Part shown: piece after piece, positions 8,673 through 18,349 of the stretch | How the letters are laid out: each line of letters opens with the position of its first letter | How positions within the stretch are numbered: the stretch's first letter is position 1 | Assembly (NCBI RefSeq): GCF_900129725.1 | Contig: NZ_FQWQ01000001.1 | Span: 1,302,001-1,366,000, forward strand | DNA: 64,000 bases | From: Chryseolinea serpens | Lineage (GTDB): Bacteria; Bacteroidota; Bacteroidia; Cytophagales; Cyclobacteriaceae | Direction: 5' to 3' | Program-made: the position numbers and the translations under genes | The notes under the pieces: generated by a model | Database searches by the model: none | The model's input: only the letters and a program-made list of their open reading frames with translations | What the model was told of the DNA's origin: nothing

Positions 8673-10704
8673 AACACTAAAAATAATCACAAGTCTCCCT
8701 GGCGGGCGATGGTCTTTATGTTTAAAGACCATCCTGGTATGCGCTGCGCTGATGGTGCTCTTTGAACCCGTCGCGCAGGCCCAATGGCAAACCTTTCCCT
8801 TGCCAAAGACAACAAACGCATCCACAAAAAAACACCGACCCAATGCCACGGCACGCCCGCAGGTCGCGGAGCCGCTGACGCTCCCTTTCTTTGATGATTT
8901 TTCCTTTACAACGCTCGATGATCCAAACGACACCCTGTCCAACGTCGCGTTGGACTCGCTGTGGCAGAACGTGGTGAACGACAGCACCTACAACATGACC
9001 GTGTGGGTCAACAATGGGATGGCCATCAATCCCCCGTCCATCAATGTCGCGACTTTCGACGGGTTGGATGGCAAACACGTGAAGTACTCCGAAGTGGTCA
9101 TCAACAACGGGTTGCGCGACAGCCTCGTGTCGCAGCCCATCAAGTTGGGTGAACCCAGCGTGGCGGTCGGGGAACGCAGCACCGTCTATCTCAGTTTCTT
9201 TTTCCAGGTGGCCGGCAATGGCGAACGCCCGGATGCGACCGACTACCTGGCGGTGGAATTCAAGAACAACGCAGGCGTCTGGAAGCCCGCCATGACCATC
9301 TACCCCACCTCCAGCATGCAGGCCACCGTCTTCTATGACACGCTGGTGAAAGTGGACGGTGACGAATTCTTTCACGACGATTTCCAATTTCGCTTCCGGA
9401 ACTACGGCCGCTTGTCGGGACCGTACGACACCTGGAACCTCGACTATGTTTACCTCAACAAAGGCCGCAACGAGAACGACACTTCATTTCCCGACCGTCC
9501 CATTGCCAGCCAGCCCACCAGCCTCCTTGGCAACTATAGGGCTATACCTTACGACCATTTCAAGCTAGTTAATACCATTCAGGCGCCGAAATTTGATATA
9601 GTCAACCTATTGGAATATTATCCCGACGATCATGCTCCAGGTTTTACCACGGTTAGTTTCGAGACCCAAAACACCTTCATCAACTATGTGGATGGAACTG
9701 CCAATATCACTAGCACCCCAGCCGAACAAGCCCCGATCAACTGGGTGGATAACAACGACGTGATCGGACCGTTGGAGCGGAGAACCGTCACCGTAAAATA
9801 TCTTCCGGACGGAGCTGATCCAACTCAGTTCGATCCGGGCGCGGATTCGGTCCGGGTAAAGCTCAATATACGGTTACTGACGGGCGACACGTTCAAGAAA
9901 AATGGCACTTACGCTGATGACTACACCCCAAATTTTATCCCCATCGATTTCCGTTTGAATGATACGCTGACCGTACAGTATTTCATGAAAGACTACTATG
10001 CGTACGACGACGGCGTGGCCGAGTATGCCGCCGGCCTCACCCAAGCCGGCAACCGCGCCGCATTTCAGTATGAAATGGTGACGGATGATCCCGATACGTT
10101 GATCGGCATCGACCTGTATGTGCCCGACTACGGCCTGACCAGCAACCTCACCGTTGACTTCTTTGTGTACAGCGACACCGATGGCTTGCCCGGACAGATT
10201 TTATATACCCTCCCCGCCGTCACCATTCAGCGCAAAGGACTGAATGTCTTTCAACGCGTGCGTATTGTCGAGCCTTTCCTGGTGGATAAGAAATTCCACA
10301 TTGGCTGGAAGGCGCCCGTGGGCGGCACACTGAAAATAGGGCTCGACATGAGCAGCAGCCACGGCGACAAGATCTCGGTGAACACCGGCGGTTCCTGGGC
10401 CCCGGGCGACATCGATGGTTCCCTGATGATCCGCCCCGTATTCGGCAACGGCGACGTGAAAGTAGGGGTTCCGGAAGCTTTGGACGCGTTCAGCGTCTAT
10501 CCCAATCCCAATAGCGGCGAGTTTTATATTCAGGGACGGTACGATAAACTCACCGTGCTGACCATCACCGGCCAGACGGTGCCGCATATTGCGCAACCCA
10601 GCGGCGACCGCCAGAAGATCGTGGTAAGCACGGCGTCCGGGTTGTACATCCTGAAGATCCAACAGGGTGGCACGGTCATCACACGCAAGATCATGGTGCG
10701 ATAA
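8653..10704 (+). CDS. Secreted protein with T9SS type A sorting domain, function unknown
   Basis: 683 aa from the ATG at 8653, chosen over an upstream in-frame TTG at 8635 because it directly precedes a normal signal peptide (TILVCAALMVLFEPVAQAQ). It overlaps the PASTA gene by 20 bases. Early in the mature protein FFDDFSF resembles the start of beta-sandwich (MAM/lectin-like) modules seen in T9SS cargo; another beta-rich region lies at about 440-590. The C-terminus, from FSVYPNPNSGEFYI to TRKIMVR, is a type A sorting signal, so it is exported to the cell surface. A patch of lower GC and unusual codons covers roughly 9540-9990. I do not recognise a catalytic domain. Confidence 0.85.
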   Translation: MKTVRIETLKIITSLPGGRWSLCLKTILVCAALMVLFEPVAQAQWQTFPLPKTTNASTKKHRPNATARPQVAEPLTLPFFDDFSFTTLDDPNDTLSNVALDSLWQNVVNDSTYNMTVWVNNGMAINPPSINVATFDGLDGKHVKYSEVVINNGLRDSLVSQPIKLGEPSVAVGERSTVYLSFFFQVAGNGERPDATDYLAVEFKNNAGVWKPAMTIYPTSSMQATVFYDTLVKVDGDEFFHDDFQFRFRNYGRLSGPYDTWNLDYVYLNKGRNENDTSFPDRPIASQPTSLLGNYRAIPYDHFKLVNTIQAPKFDIVNLLEYYPDDHAPGFTTVSFETQNTFINYVDGTANITSTPAEQAPINWVDNNDVIGPLERRTVTVKYLPDGADPTQFDPGADSVRVKLNIRLLTGDTFKKNGTYADDYTPNFIPIDFRLNDTLTVQYFMKDYYAYDDGVAEYAAGLTQAGNRAAFQYEMVTDDPDTLIGIDLYVPDYGLTSNLTVDFFVYSDTDGLPGQILYTLPAVTIQRKGLNVFQRVRIVEPFLVDKKFHIGWKAPVGGTLKIGLDMSSSHGDKISVNTGGSWAPGDIDGSLMIRPVFGNGDVKVGVPEALDAFSVYPNPNSGEFYIQGRYDKLTVLTITGQTVPHIAQPSGDRQKIVVSTASGLYILKIQQGGTVITRKIMVR

Positions 10705-10815
10705 CCCTTTGCCCTTCGGCGAATTCCTGGCGGCAAGGCATCCTCATCCATCGAACATACAAGTTCTGGCGAAAGTAATATCTTAGCGTTTTAAGGAAAC
10801 GGAACACTTGTATAC

Positions 10816-12117
10816 ATGGCCGAGATCATCCCCATTCGCCCCTGGCGCTATAACCCCGAAGTCACTCCCCCAATCGATACGTTAACCTCGCCGTTGTTTG
10901 ATGTGGTGTCGGAAAAGCAGCGTAAAGGGCTCTACCAAAACCCGCTCAACAGCATCCACTTGTCCGTACCCGAACCCCCTAACGCCTCCGATCGTGCCGC
11001 GGCGTTGCTCAAGGCCTGGAAAACCCAACATGTGCTGTTACAAGACAAGCTCCCGGCGATCTATGTCTACTACCAATACTTCAAGCTTGCCGGCTCTCCA
11101 AAAGAATATTGCCGCAAAGGTTTTATCGCACACATCCGCACCTACGACTGGGAGGATAATGTGATCCTGCGCCACGAGAACACCATCCCGAAGGCCGTGA
11201 ATGACCGCATCGAGCTGTTGGAGAAAACAGAATTCCACGTCAATCCCACGCACGGCCTGTTTACCGACCCGGATTTTACCCTGGAGAAATACATGGACGA
11301 AGCCATCCTTTTCCCCCTCTATGAAACAGAGGACTATCAAGGGGTGCGCGATGTGATGGCCGTGATCCACGACGGTGCCATCATCCGCCGGTTCATGGAC
11401 ATAATGGCCAGCAAGACCATCATTTTAGCGGACGGTCATCATCGCTATGAGGGATCGCTGATCTATAAACACAAACAGATGGCGGCGAACCCGCATCACC
11501 AGGGGAACGAAGGCTACAACTTCCACCTCATGTACTTCACCAACACCGAGGCCGGCGACCTGCGCATCCTGCCCACACACCGCGTCATCACCGGCCTGCC
11601 GGGTTTCGATGAAGCGGAAATCATGCGAAAGCTGGAAAAATATTTTGTTGTCACGCCCGCCGACGACCCCTGCAGCCTCGACGAACTTATCATGGGCAAG
11701 CCGCATGCCTTCGGATTGCTGTTCCGCGACAGTGCTTACAAGGTGCGGCTCCGCCCCGAAGCGCTCGCTACCATGACGTGGCCGTTCCCCGACCCGATCA
11801 AAACGCTCGACCTCACCGTGATGCACTATTTCATCATCGAAAAGGTGCTGGGCATTCCCGGCAGAGAGCAACGCGCATCGGAATATATCGACTTTGACCG
11901 GAGCTTCCCCGATTGCCTCAAGCGCGTGGTGAAGGGCGAAGCGGATATGGCCATCATTACCAATGAGGTTTCCATAGAAGAGGTGAAGGAGGTTTGCCAC
12001 AGCGGTTACACCATGCCCCAGAAGTCCACCTACTTTTATCCCAAAGTGGTGGGCGGATTTTTATTCACTTCCATCCGGCCAGGAGAATTTGAACTGCCTG
12101 TTTATGGGCCGTTCTGA
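10816..12117 (+). CDS. DUF1015 family protein
   Basis: 433 aa. Family recognised from the N-terminal IIPIRPWRYNPE with PLFDVVSEKQ, the internal ADGHHRYEGSLIYK motif and the C-terminal PQKSTYFYPKVVGGFLF. DUF1015 proteins are cytoplasmic, widespread, and of no settled function; they are often found near serine biosynthesis genes, which are not seen here. The frame runs to normal family length. The next gene (maf) starts 27 bases later on the same strand, so a shared transcript is likely. Confidence 0.9.
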   Translation: MAEIIPIRPWRYNPEVTPPIDTLTSPLFDVVSEKQRKGLYQNPLNSIHLSVPEPPNASDRAAALLKAWKTQHVLLQDKLPAIYVYYQYFKLAGSPKEYCRKGFIAHIRTYDWEDNVILRHENTIPKAVNDRIELLEKTEFHVNPTHGLFTDPDFTLEKYMDEAILFPLYETEDYQGVRDVMAVIHDGAIIRRFMDIMASKTIILADGHHRYEGSLIYKHKQMAANPHHQGNEGYNFHLMYFTNTEAGDLRILPTHRVITGLPGFDEAEIMRKLEKYFVVTPADDPCSLDELIMGKPHAFGLLFRDSAYKVRLRPEALATMTWPFPDPIKTLDLTVMHYFIIEKVLGIPGREQRASEYIDFDRSFPDCLKRVVKGEADMAIITNEVSIEEVKEVCHSGYTMPQKSTYFYPKVVGGFLFTSIRPGEFELPVYGPF

Positions 12118-12144
12118 TTATATTGAAGAGAAATTAACCCGATC

Positions 12145-12714
12145 ATGAACCCTTTCACCCGCAAACTCGTGCTGGCGTCAAGCTCGCCCCGGCGACAATA
12201 CCTGATGAAAGAATCCGGCTTTACCTTCACCACCGAGAAGCCGGATGTAGACGAAACCTTCCCCGACACCTTGCCCGTGGAGCAAGTGGCCCGCTACCTG
12301 GCCGAGAAGAAAGCCGAGTTTTTCCGCCTGAACATGAAAGACGAGATCATCCTGGCGGCCGATACGGTAGTGATCCTCGACAACACTATCATCAATAAAC
12401 CCGAAGACCGCGCCGAAGCCATTCGCATGCTCACCGCCCTGTCGGGAAGAACCCACCGCGTGATGACCGGGGTTTGCATTATCTCGAAAGAAAAAGAAGA
12501 GAGCTTTGACGAAACCACAGAAGTTACTTTCCAAACGCTCACGCCACAAGAGATCGAATATTATGTCGACCACCACAAACCCTATGACAAAGCCGGCGCC
12601 TATGGTGCCCAGGACTGGATTGGGATGGTGGCCATTCAAAAAATAATAGGTTCCTATTTCAACGTGATGGGACTGCCGATCCATAAAGTCTATCAATACC
12701 TCCGGCACTGGTAA
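12145..12714 (+). CDS. maf: Maf family nucleoside triphosphate pyrophosphatase
   Basis: 189 aa. Hydrolyses non-canonical or excess NTPs (dTTP/UTP and modified bases in the YhdE branch) to NMP and pyrophosphate. Diagnostic N-terminal LASSSPRRQYLMKESG, then KPDVDE, the catalytic AADTVV motif and INKPEDRAEAIRMLTALSGRTH, ending in YFNVMGLPI. Full length for the family. Lies between DUF1015 and a membrane protein on the same strand with short gaps. Confidence 0.94.
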   Translation: MNPFTRKLVLASSSPRRQYLMKESGFTFTTEKPDVDETFPDTLPVEQVARYLAEKKAEFFRLNMKDEIILAADTVVILDNTIINKPEDRAEAIRMLTALSGRTHRVMTGVCIISKEKEESFDETTEVTFQTLTPQEIEYYVDHHKPYDKAGAYGAQDWIGMVAIQKIIGSYFNVMGLPIHKVYQYLRHW

Positions 12715-12755
12715 TGCACAGCCTCGATTTTCCCTTTTTATTTTAAGTCTTTCGC

Positions 12756-13685
12756 ATGAAGAAGATCTGGAAATTTCTGGTGCATCATGTGAAAGAGGAT
12801 TTCAACGCGCGGGCGTATGGGCTCATCTTCCTGTTCCTCGTCGCCTCGGTGTTAGTGAACTACCTGTTTGATTTCGAGGACACGTACCTCGATCCGCTAA
12901 AAGGATTCCCCAAGTTTTTTGCGTATTTCCTGTTCTATGGCTTCGCCTATTTTTCGGCATTGCTGATCCTGCATTTCACACGGAAGGAAAATACGTTTTT
13001 TAAAAAGCGTGACTTCTGGATCCGCAGTCTGCTGGCGATCGGGTTGCTGAGTTTGGATGGAAGCCAACCCTTTCTACACGAGGCAATCAATGCATCGTTC
13101 AGCGTGCAGATCCAGTATTGGGCCTATAAAGTGCTGACCAATCTTGTCGGGCTATTTTTTGTGATGCTGCCCCTTCTCGCCTTCCATCGTTACTACGACA
13201 ACAATGAAAATTACTATTACGGGTTGCGGCCGCATCAATTTGACACGCGTCCTTATTTTCAATTGTTGTTGCTGATGTTGCCCCTCATCATCGGGGCCTC
13301 TTTCAATGACGCCTTTCTACAGCAATACCCCATGTACAAAGTCACCCAGGCCTATACCGTGCTCGGAGTGCCCGAGTGGGTGACGGTGGCCGCGTATGAA
13401 GCGGTATACGGCATGGACTTTATCAATGTCGAACTTTTGTTCCGCGGCTTCCTGGTCATTGGCATGATCGCGGTATTGGGACGGCAGGCCGTGCTGGCCA
13501 TGGCGGTGGCCTATTGCTATCTGCACTTTGGCAAGCCCGCGGAGGAAGCGATCAGTTCGATTTTCGGTGGCTATATTCTCGGGGTGGTGGCGTTCGAAAC
13601 GCGTAGCATCTGGGGTGGTGTCATCGTCCACATGGGCATCGCCTGGTCGATGGAGTTGGTGGCGTTTATTCAAAAATCCCTGTAA
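12756..13685 (+). CDS. CPBP-family-like intramembrane protein
   Basis: 309 aa with about eight hydrophobic segments. The second half resembles CPBP (CAAX protease and bacteriocin-processing) proteins: VELLFRGFLVIGM matches the EExxxRG region, and HFGKPAEEAISSIFGGYILG and IWGGVIVHMGIAWSMEL match motifs 2 to 4. The first Glu of EExxxR is Val here, so proteolytic activity is doubtful, although the second Glu, Arg and the His of motif 2 remain. The N-terminal half (QYWAYKVLTNL, LRPHQFDTRPYF) appears lineage-specific. It ends 52 bases from the convergent glycosyltransferase gene. Confidence 0.72.
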   Translation: MKKIWKFLVHHVKEDFNARAYGLIFLFLVASVLVNYLFDFEDTYLDPLKGFPKFFAYFLFYGFAYFSALLILHFTRKENTFFKKRDFWIRSLLAIGLLSLDGSQPFLHEAINASFSVQIQYWAYKVLTNLVGLFFVMLPLLAFHRYYDNNENYYYGLRPHQFDTRPYFQLLLLMLPLIIGASFNDAFLQQYPMYKVTQAYTVLGVPEWVTVAAYEAVYGMDFINVELLFRGFLVIGMIAVLGRQAVLAMAVAYCYLHFGKPAEEAISSIFGGYILGVVAFETRSIWGGVIVHMGIAWSMELVAFIQKSL

Positions 13686-13737
13686 TGTAGGGTGGCATTT
13701 CATCGCAGGCTTCCCATCCCGGTGATGTTGAAAAGCA

Positions 13738-14865
13738 TCACGCCACGTAAAGCGCCATGATGTTCCGCGCGATAATTTCCGGATTGAATTGCGTTGTAAA
13801 TTTTTTTCCTTCCACGATCATTTGATGCCGCAACGTCTTGTCCACCACCACCCGGCTCAGCTGGAAGGCCAGCTCTTCGCGGTTCGTTGGATCGATGTAC
13901 AACGAACCCGGTCCTGCCGCTTCGCTGAAACACGAGTCCACGGAAGTGATGACCGGGATACCGGACTCGATGGCCTCCACGAGCGGAATACCAAACCCCT
14001 CAAACCGCGAAGGGTACACAAACACCTCCGCACCCTGGTACAAAGCCGGAAATTCATGAAAGGGAACCTGGTGTAAAAAGATGATGGAATCCGCTACACC
14101 CAATCGCTCCGCCTCTTCCACCACTTGTTTTTTATAGGCTGTTTCCTTTCCTACAACCACCAGGGGCAACCGCGTGTCTGGCGACAACAAGGCCAGCGCC
14201 TGCACGATCAACATCACGTTCTTCCGCGTTTCTATGGTCCCCACATTCAAAATATAATGCTGGGGAAGTTTGTATTTGTTTTTGATCGCATCGATCGCGT
14301 CCGGGGAGACCGTTTGTTTGAATTGTGGGTGACAACCCTGATACACCACCGTGATCTTTGACACGGGCACCTGTAGAAAATCATCGAGGTCCTCGGCGGT
14401 CTGCTGACTGATGGCCACCACCGTATCGGCTTGTTTACAGGCCGCTTTCATCTTGGCCTTGTAGATGGCCACATCGATGCGGTTGTACAATTTTGGAAAG
14501 CGAAGAAAAATAAGATCATGAACCGTAACGATCTTCTTCACCGACGGTGGAAGGTTTGCCGGCAGCTCCTGGCTCAGGCCATGAAACACATCCAGCTTTT
14601 TTGTTGTCGGTTCATTTGCAATGCCCCAGGTGCGCCAGAGACTGGTGGCTTTGAAGAACGTATACAATGGCGGCGGCGTGATCACCTGCACCTGTGGCCG
14701 TTCGACAATAGGCGTCACCTCAGGATGGTTCCTGACCTTTGGCGAATAAAGAAGATAGTGATGCTCCGGCTCGAAATCGCAAAGGGCGTTCACCACGAAG
14801 CGGCTGTAGTTTCCCAGCCCGGTGAAATTGTTGAACAGCCGCTTGGCGTCGAAGCCTATGTTCAC
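13738..14865 (-). CDS. Glycosyltransferase family 4-like (GT-B fold)
   Basis: 375 aa from a GTG start that overlaps the TGA stop of the pyrophosphatase gene (GTGA junction), so the two are translationally coupled. N-terminal nucleotide-like [19 protein letters not shown] and the C-terminal donor-binding region [25 protein letters not shown] with the E-x7-E pattern are typical of GT4 enzymes. It probably adds a sugar to a surface polysaccharide or glycolipid in the cytoplasm; donor and acceptor cannot be inferred. The middle section [12 protein letters not shown] marks the start of the C-terminal domain. Confidence 0.88.
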   Translation of the reverse strand: MNIGFDAKRLFNNFTGLGNYSRFVVNALCDFEPEHHYLLYSPKVRNHPEVTPIVERPQVQVITPPPLYTFFKATSLWRTWGIANEPTTKKLDVFHGLSQELPANLPPSVKKIVTVHDLIFLRFPKLYNRIDVAIYKAKMKAACKQADTVVAISQQTAEDLDDFLQVPVSKITVVYQGCHPQFKQTVSPDAIDAIKNKYKLPQHYILNVGTIETRKNVMLIVQALALLSPDTRLPLVVVGKETAYKKQVVEEAERLGVADSIIFLHQVPFHEFPALYQGAEVFVYPSRFEGFGIPLVEAIESGIPVITSVDSCFSEAAGPGSLYIDPTNREELAFQLSRVVVDKTLRHQMIVEGKKFTTQFNPEIIARNIMALYVA

Positions 14866-15398
14866 TTGCGATAGGTCTTTTGATAGAGTTCGATGCTCTG
14901 CTGGATGATCTCCATGGCTTTGGCTTTCGAATCGAATTCGTCTACCACCACCTTTTTGTTTTCCAGCGTCTTATAGTTTTCGAAGAAGTGTTTCAACTCC
15001 ATGCGGAAATATTCCGGAAGCTGATCCACGTCATTGATGTGGCTCACACTCACATCCTGTTCGGCCACGGCAATGATCTTGTCGTCGGCCTCGCCGCGGT
15101 CGATCATGCGCATCACGCCGATCACTTTGGAAGGGATGAGACAGCGGGGCACCACCGTTACCTGTGTGAGCACCACAATGTCGAGGGGATCGTGGTCTTC
15201 GCCCAGCGTTTGGGGGATGAAGCCGTAGTTGAGGGGATAGTACATGGAGGCGTAGAGCACGCGATCCAGCTTGATGAGACCGCTGTCTTTGTCGATCTCG
15301 TATTTGGCGCGCGAGCCTTTCGGAATTTCAATGATGCCGTTTACATGTTCCGGCGGATTGTCGCCAATCGATACTTCGTGCCACGGGTGCTTTACCAT
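14862..15398 (-). CDS. ppa: Inorganic pyrophosphatase (family I)
   Basis: 178 aa from ATG at 15398; a longer reading frame upstream lacks homology and would run through the terminator of the next operon. Splits pyrophosphate to phosphate in the cytoplasm. Motifs: [29 protein letters not shown] and the metal-binding [10 protein letters not shown], then [21 protein letters not shown]. Length matches hexameric bacterial enzymes. Coupled by a 4-base overlap to the downstream glycosyltransferase gene. Confidence 0.95.
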   Translation of the reverse strand: MVKHPWHEVSIGDNPPEHVNGIIEIPKGSRAKYEIDKDSGLIKLDRVLYASMYYPLNYGFIPQTLGEDHDPLDIVVLTQVTVVPRCLIPSKVIGVMRMIDRGEADDKIIAVAEQDVSVSHINDVDQLPEYFRMELKHFFENYKTLENKKVVVDEFDSKAKAMEIIQQSIELYQKTYRK

Positions 15399-15416
15399 AA
15401 GAGTTCGTTTTGCCCG

Positions 15417-15458
15417 TAAAAATAAATAAAAAAGCCCCCCGATCATTACCGGGGGGCC
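15417..15458 (-). terminator. Rho-independent terminator after the MacA-like gene
   Basis: On the minus strand a GCCCCCC / GGGGGGC stem (15434-15440 with 15451-15457, 10-base loop) is followed by a T-rich run TTTTTTATTTATTTTT. It lies just past the stop of the adaptor gene and ahead of ppa, so it ends the tolC-macA transcript. Confidence 0.88.
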
Positions 15459-15471
15459 TTGTCTGGGGCAA

Positions 15472-16857
15472 TTACTTGTCTTTTTTCTCGGGCTCTTTCT
15501 TCTCCATCTTCCGCACCTTTTCACCCTCCTTCAACCGTTTGGATACGGCCAGGAAGGGCCCGGTGATCACTTCCGTGCTGTCGGCCACACCCGACAGGAT
15601 CTCGATGTTGTCGTAATCGCTGATGCCGGTCTTCACCTCTACCATTTTCGCTACGCCTTTGTCGTTCACAAAGATCACGGTCTTATCCTCCTTTTTCTTT
15701 TCCTTCTTCTGGTCGTTCACCACCTGGCGCTCATTGTTGTTGGGGGGACCGTCCTGGGGTTTGTCTCCACCGTCCTTCATCTCATCCGGGTTTCGGGTGG
15801 TCACTGCGGCCAGGGGAACCGACAATACGTTGGTCTTGGTGCTGGTCTGGATGTCGACGCTGGCCGTCATGCCGGGGCGGAAAGGGAACTTGTTGCCGGC
15901 CTTTACCAGGTCCTCGTAGGATGAACTGAGGATGAGGATACGCACCTCAAACTCGGTGATGGCATCCGTCGACACTTTGTCTTTTGCCGTGTTGGCGATG
16001 AGGGTCACCACACCTTTAAATTCTTTCTTCTGGTTGTTATAGGCATCCACATCGATCACCGCGGTGTCGCCCAGGTGCACGCGCACGATGTCGTTCTCGT
16101 TCACATTCACGCGGACTTCCATTTTGCGAAGGTCGGCGATGCGCAACATCTCCGTTCCGGCCATCGTTGCCGTTCCCACCACGCGTTCGCCGTTTTTGAC
16201 GATGAGCTTGGATACCACGCCGCTCATGGGCGCTACTACCGAGGTCTTCCGGAGATTTTCTTTTGCTTCATTCAATGATGCCTGCGTGCTACGGGTTCCC
16301 GAACGGGAAGCCTCCACGGCTTGTTCTGCCGCAGCAACGTCGTTCTTGGCGACCTCATAGTTTTGCTTGGCCAATTGCCAGTCTACATCGGAGATCACCT
16401 TTTCATTGAAAAGTTTTTCATTGCGTTTATATTCCGCCTCTGCACGGATCAACGTGGCTTGCGAACGCAGCAGGTTGGACTTGGATTGCTCCAGGTTAGC
16501 ACTTTGCTGGCCCAGACCGGCTTCGGCACGTTGCAGTTGGCTCGCCAAAATGTCGGGGCGAATGCGTACCAGGGTGTTACCTTTCACGACAGAGTCGCCT
16601 TCTTCGATGAGCAGGTCGATGATCTCACCCGAAACTTCCGGGGCGATCTTCACTTCCGTTACGGGTTGTACAGTACCGGAGGCGCTCACTTTTTCCACGA
16701 TCGTCACACGCTTGGCCTTTGCCAATTCAACTTCTATCTCCTTCGGCTTGCCGATCCAACCCATCGATTTGGCGGCGAATAAAAAAATTATCAGGAATAC
16801 GACGGCCCCGATGAGCCAATAAATCATTTTGTTTGACTTGCGTTTTTGCTGTGCCAT
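15472..16857 (-). CDS. MacA/HlyD-family periplasmic adaptor protein
   Basis: 461 aa. Membrane-fusion protein that links an inner-membrane transporter to a TolC-type channel. One N-terminal membrane helix (about 10-30), then a split barrel-sandwich domain ([19 protein letters not shown] ... [18 protein letters not shown]), a coiled-coil hairpin at about 95-200, a beta-barrel domain ([16 protein letters not shown]) and a C-terminal extension very rich in Lys and Glu with a [14 protein letters not shown] linker. It follows the TolC-like gene by 12 bases. No MacB or RND permease gene is adjacent; transcription ends right after this gene. Confidence 0.9.
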   Translation of the reverse strand: MAQQKRKSNKMIYWLIGAVVFLIIFLFAAKSMGWIGKPKEIEVELAKAKRVTIVEKVSASGTVQPVTEVKIAPEVSGEIIDLLIEEGDSVVKGNTLVRIRPDILASQLQRAEAGLGQQSANLEQSKSNLLRSQATLIRAEAEYKRNEKLFNEKVISDVDWQLAKQNYEVAKNDVAAAEQAVEASRSGTRSTQASLNEAKENLRKTSVVAPMSGVVSKLIVKNGERVVGTATMAGTEMLRIADLRKMEVRVNVNENDIVRVHLGDTAVIDVDAYNNQKKEFKGVVTLIANTAKDKVSTDAITEFEVRILILSSSYEDLVKAGNKFPFRPGMTASVDIQTSTKTNVLSVPLAAVTTRNPDEMKDGGDKPQDGPPNNNERQVVNDQKKEKKKEDKTVIFVNDKGVAKMVEVKTGISDYDNIEILSGVADSTEVITGPFLAVSKRLKEGEKVRKMEKKEPEKKDK

Positions 16858-16869
16858 TGCGTGGTTTTA

Positions 16870-18342
16870 TTAATATTCGAGTGGTTTGCCTTGGTAGAAG
16901 TCGAGGACTTTCTTCTTGAAAATAAAATCATATTTCGCCCGCGACAGATCGGTTTGTGCCTGGAACAAATTGTTCTGGGCGATCTGGTATTCGAAAGAGG
17001 TTGCCGCTCCCGCGGAATAACGTTGCTCCATCATCCGGAAGGCTTCCGTCCGGGCCGCTACCTGGCGCAGCGATGAGTTGTAGGTCTTTGACGACGAGAT
17101 GGCATCGTTATAGGCCGTCTCTACATTCTGACGGAGCGTTTGTTCGATTTCCTGCGCATTGATCTTGGCCTGTTGGTTCTGCACGATCGAACGTTGCACG
17201 GCCGCGCGGGAAGTGAAGCCGTTCAGGATGGGGATGGTCAACTGTAATCCGAGTGTCTTGTAAATATTGTCTTGGAATTGATTGCCCACGCCATAGGTCT
17301 TGCGGTATTCACCATTCGGCGACACCGTATACACAGGCATGCCCGTATCCTTGTTCACATAGCCTACGGGGTTGGTGCCATAGCGAAAGGTGTTATCGGG
17401 ATAAAACTGCGCTTCCTGCGTGCTAGAATAGTTGGTGTTCATACCACCGTTCAAGCTCAATCTCGGATACAGGTTTCCGCGAGCGGCCCTTACCGCATAC
17501 TGTGAGCTTTGAATCTTGAACTCCGCGGCGCGTACCTCCGGCATAGTTTGGCGTGCCACACTGTAAATTTCGTCGCGGCTTTGATCGATCACCAATTCTT
17601 CGGGCGTCAGGTTGGGAATTTCCACATCCAGGTCTTGCGTGGCGGGAATGCGCAACGCTTGTTTTAGACGCAGGATCGATAACGCCAGCGCATTTTCCTG
17701 CTGGATCAAGGTCACTTCGTTTGTTGCGACCTGTGCATCAAGGTTCAGTTGCTCCGATTTGGGGAGCGCGCCGGCGGCCACTTGCTTGGTGGTTCGCTCC
17801 AATTGGTGTTGACTGGATTCCAATTGAAAGCGGGCGTTGTTTACCAATTCCTTGTTGAAGACGACGTTGATAAAAATATTCGCCACGTTCAGGATCAGGT
17901 CGTTCTTTGCCTTGGCCAGGTCCTCGGCAGAACCCGCATAAGCATTTTGATATTGTTTGATCTGGTTGTTGACCCGAAAACTATTGAAAAGCAGCAGTGA
18001 CGAGTTGGTCGACAGGTTGGAAGACTTGATCTCCTGCGACACGAACTGGTTGCTTACGGGGTCAAGACCGCGACCCCAGCTATAGCCATAGGAAGCGCTA
18101 CCATTCAGTGTAGGCAGTCGCGAATATTTCGATTGGCGCAAATCCACCTCGCTGCTCTCCACGTTGTAGGCACTGCGTTGCACGGCCAGGTTGTTGGACA
18201 ACGCATAGTCTATGCACTGCTTCAGGGACCATTTCGCGCCGGCGGGCACAGCCTGGGCTTCCTGTTTCAGGGTGTCGATTTGAGCCCAGGTGGTGGCACT
18301 ACCGGCCATGAGAATCAAAAATGCTAGTACGGTTCTTTTCAT
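16870..18342 (-). CDS. TolC-family outer membrane efflux channel
   Basis: 490 aa from ATG at 18342, preferred to a TTG 18 bases upstream because it starts a clean signal peptide (TVLAFLILMAGSATTWAQ). Two outer-membrane efflux protein repeats are present: SLKQCIDYALSNNLAVQRSA near the N-terminus and DEIYSVARQTMPEVRAAEFK near residue 280, each followed by long helices. It forms the outer-membrane exit duct for the adaptor encoded next. The stop of sdaAB lies 7 bases upstream of the start, so one transcript is likely. Confidence 0.92.
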   Translation of the reverse strand: MKRTVLAFLILMAGSATTWAQIDTLKQEAQAVPAGAKWSLKQCIDYALSNNLAVQRSAYNVESSEVDLRQSKYSRLPTLNGSASYGYSWGRGLDPVSNQFVSQEIKSSNLSTNSSLLLFNSFRVNNQIKQYQNAYAGSAEDLAKAKNDLILNVANIFINVVFNKELVNNARFQLESSQHQLERTTKQVAAGALPKSEQLNLDAQVATNEVTLIQQENALALSILRLKQALRIPATQDLDVEIPNLTPEELVIDQSRDEIYSVARQTMPEVRAAEFKIQSSQYAVRAARGNLYPRLSLNGGMNTNYSSTQEAQFYPDNTFRYGTNPVGYVNKDTGMPVYTVSPNGEYRKTYGVGNQFQDNIYKTLGLQLTIPILNGFTSRAAVQRSIVQNQQAKINAQEIEQTLRQNVETAYNDAISSSKTYNSSLRQVAARTEAFRMMEQRYSAGAATSFEYQIAQNNLFQAQTDLSRAKYDFIFKKKVLDFYQGKPLEY

Positions 18343-18349
18343 GTTGCTA

